Origin: Mangifera indica
Lineage: Eukaryota; Streptophyta; Magnoliopsida; Sapindales; Anacardiaceae
Direction of reading: 5' to 3'
NCBI RefSeq assembly: GCF_011075055.1
Contig: NC_058154.1
Location: forward strand, 5,071,501 to 5,135,500
DNA length: 64,000 bases
Part shown: one piece after another, positions 62,140-64,000 of the stretch
Numbering within the stretch: position 1 is the stretch's first letter
Layout: each line of letters opens with the position of its first letter
Notes under the pieces: generated by a model
The model's input: only the letters and a program-made list of their open reading frames with translations
Told to the model about the DNA's origin: nothing
Database searches by the model: none
Position numbers and translations under genes: made by a program

Positions 62140-63540
62140 GAACACAATTCAATCCTCAGAAGGTGACACTTTGGTATCCACATAGACATGAACATGGGAA
62201 GAAGCTATTTTAATCAAAGAGGCTGCTAGGGCTATTGATTAGAATTTGTGTTCTCGGGAGAAAGAGAAAGACTTAGCGATAGTTAGGTTTTATAAAAATA
62301 AAATTTGTTCATCTATTTCACAAATGCACTCATTTATATATAGTTTTATGATGTATAACATGACTAACTCTATTAATGAGGAATGATCAATTTCCTCCTA
62401 AAACACCATCATAATCAGTTTCACTTATGTTAAACGGTTGACATTCATTTCACTAAGATACACAACCGACTAGCATGGTGTATGGTCGTGCTCTTGGTCA
62501 AAGGTGGTCAAATGAGGCTTTCAACCCAATTGGACAAGTGAAGTCCATTCGTGATCTCTATTGTCCTTAAACATTAGGATTATCAGCAAATAATCCTTGC
62601 CTTTAGGTTTAAATAAACTCCTTTATATGTATGACCTATAATCTCTTTATTAAGTTGGTAGTGTTTGGATTCAAGTTGAATCCAGACACAGACCAAGATT
62701 AGCATTTAACAAAGCATCATGGCTATCTGAATGATAAAGTAATCCTTTCATCAACTAATATCTCTTGAGGCTAAGACATAAAAGTGTGTCTATGTCAAAA
62801 GCTCATCAGTATGAACTGATACATATCAATGACCAACATAGATCAAGTTATAACCTAATCCTAATATGGCAACACATTTAAATAGCCATGGATGTCATTT
62901 AGTATTCTCATGTGAGATATCTCCTTTTGTGCTTAGAAATGACGAATCCTCTATTGATCAACCATAGCCTCTATGCATCTCACAATATGGCCAATCCACT
63001 ACCTTTATGGTTACCCTAGTTACATTGGCATGCCAAATAACATCAAACCATACTGATCCTTACACAAGATGCTCTGGTGACCTTAAGTCAAAGGATCATA
63101 TGCACCTATGATGTTCAAAAGATTTATTTTATATTCATTACAATAACCATCCATATGGATATCCTCTAGTTGGGTCAATCTAGTGAACATGTCTATAACA
63201 TGCACTTATGTGTTATACCAAGTTGTCTAAAAACAACTTTGACATGTGATAACTGTCACCACCTTTGGTAGGGTCACTTAACACTATGATAATCTTATCA
63301 TCATTATAATGTCCAGATTATAGACGTTTCTAGAATGGTCATTTAATGTGTGCATAGGGTTCTCATGATTAGTTGTCTGATCCTCTTATCACAGGTCTAC
63401 CATTCTAATGACATTATTCGTGCAATCATATAATTAACTGACATATGAATTGAATAATACTAAATTCTTTATTAATAATTAATGTAAAATTACAATTACA
63501 AATGTCAAATACGATTGGCTTTAGGACACCTATCCTAATA
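62140..63540 (-). repeat. Family-A LTR: 3' LTR of a third copia element
   Basis: Runs to GGACACCTATCCTAATA at 63540. On the minus strand a purine-rich tract (CTGAAAGTAAAAGAT) and RNase H coding remains adjoin it, so it is a 3' LTR. The left end is clipped by about 200 bases compared with 55760-57510. Confidence 0.7.
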
Positions 63541-64000
63541 ATCTTTTACTTTCAGTATAGCCAGTAAGTCACATATCTAATGTCAAAGCTGACTACATGC
63601 TTATCAAGCTTTTGCTATGATAAAGGCTTTGTCAATGGGTTAACCAAATTGTCATCTATATCAATCTTTGCTATCTATATGTCACCACGCTAAATAATCT
63701 CTTTAATTAGATGGTATTGTCTAAGTATATGTTTGGACCATTGATGAGACCACGACTCTTTCACCTTAGTAGTGGCTTTATTGTTGTCATAATAAAGCTT
63801 AATAGGCTCGATAATGCTTGAAACCACTCAAAGTTTTATCATGAACTTCTTGATCAATACAACTTTCTTTGCCACTTCTAAAAGGGCAATGCACTCGGAC
63901 TCGATTATAGAATCAACTATTATACTTTATTGGAGCTTTTCTGCTTATTGCACCATCATTCAAGCAAAATACCAATCTCGATCAGTTTAGAAACTAACAT
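63541..64000 (-). pseudogene. Copia-3 RNase H remnant, runs off the window
   Basis: Minus-strand copia RNase H remains parallel to 49947-50400: the Y-D-N-N motif region near 63780-63800, and the block of CGATCGAGATTGG type at the right edge. Truncated by the window end. Confidence 0.7.

Noticed and set aside
1..64000. CRISPR arrays, operons, riboswitches, bacterial or phage systems
   Set aside because: The window is plant nuclear DNA; repeats are LTRs, microsatellites and hairpins, with no regularly spaced short repeats.

Overview
This is plant nuclear DNA, almost certainly from a eudicot. The evidence is a broken MYB-CC (PHL7-like) transcription-factor gene with plant introns, a Sirevirus-type Ty1/copia element, a chromovirus-type Ty3/gypsy element, a TRIM, a non-autonomous hAT element with GGGCCGGG-type ends, AT-rich spacers, and initiator-tRNA-Met primer sites (TGGTATCAGAGC). 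I see no functional host protein gene, no rRNA or tRNA gene and no CRISPR array. I cannot name the species from the sequence alone.

Layout. 1-4521 is the decayed internal region of a minus-strand Ty3/gypsy element cut by the left edge; its LTR begins at 4522 and has no clear outer end. 6700-8640 is AT-rich spacer. 8700-11180 is the only host-gene-like part: a promoter-like stretch, then six recognisable exons of a PHL7-like gene with in-frame stops and frameshifts but intact splice sites. 11181-12202 is spacer. From 12203 to at least 58371 nearly everything can be read as one old minus-strand Ty1/copia element (called copia-1 here) blown apart by later insertions. Its RNase H, RT, integrase and gag pieces lie in the right order at 13214-13984, 15840-15985, 36024-36874, 49073-49482 and 57511-58371.

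Inserted between those pieces, from left to right, are: a plus-strand solo LTR (13985-15839); a non-coding LTR element (type B, 15986-36023), which itself holds two inverted family-A LTRs, a complete Sirevirus (17246-26745, TSD CTCTT), and a solo LTR with a hAT element inside it (29718-32370, hAT 31240-32246); a solo LTR (36875-38600); a young, nearly intact Ty3/gypsy chromovirus (38603-48485); a complete TRIM (48489-49072); and a second copia element of the same family (49483-57510). To the right lie the copia-1 gag and leader, an unresolved AT-rich stretch (59160-62139), and the 3' LTR and RNase H end of a third family-A copia element that runs off the window.

Relative ages can be read from the nesting. 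Copia-1 is oldest, the type-B element entered it, solo LTRs entered both, and the Sirevirus and hAT entered those LTRs. The Ty3 element is probably the youngest large insertion: I counted about 14 base differences between its 2.56-kb LTRs.
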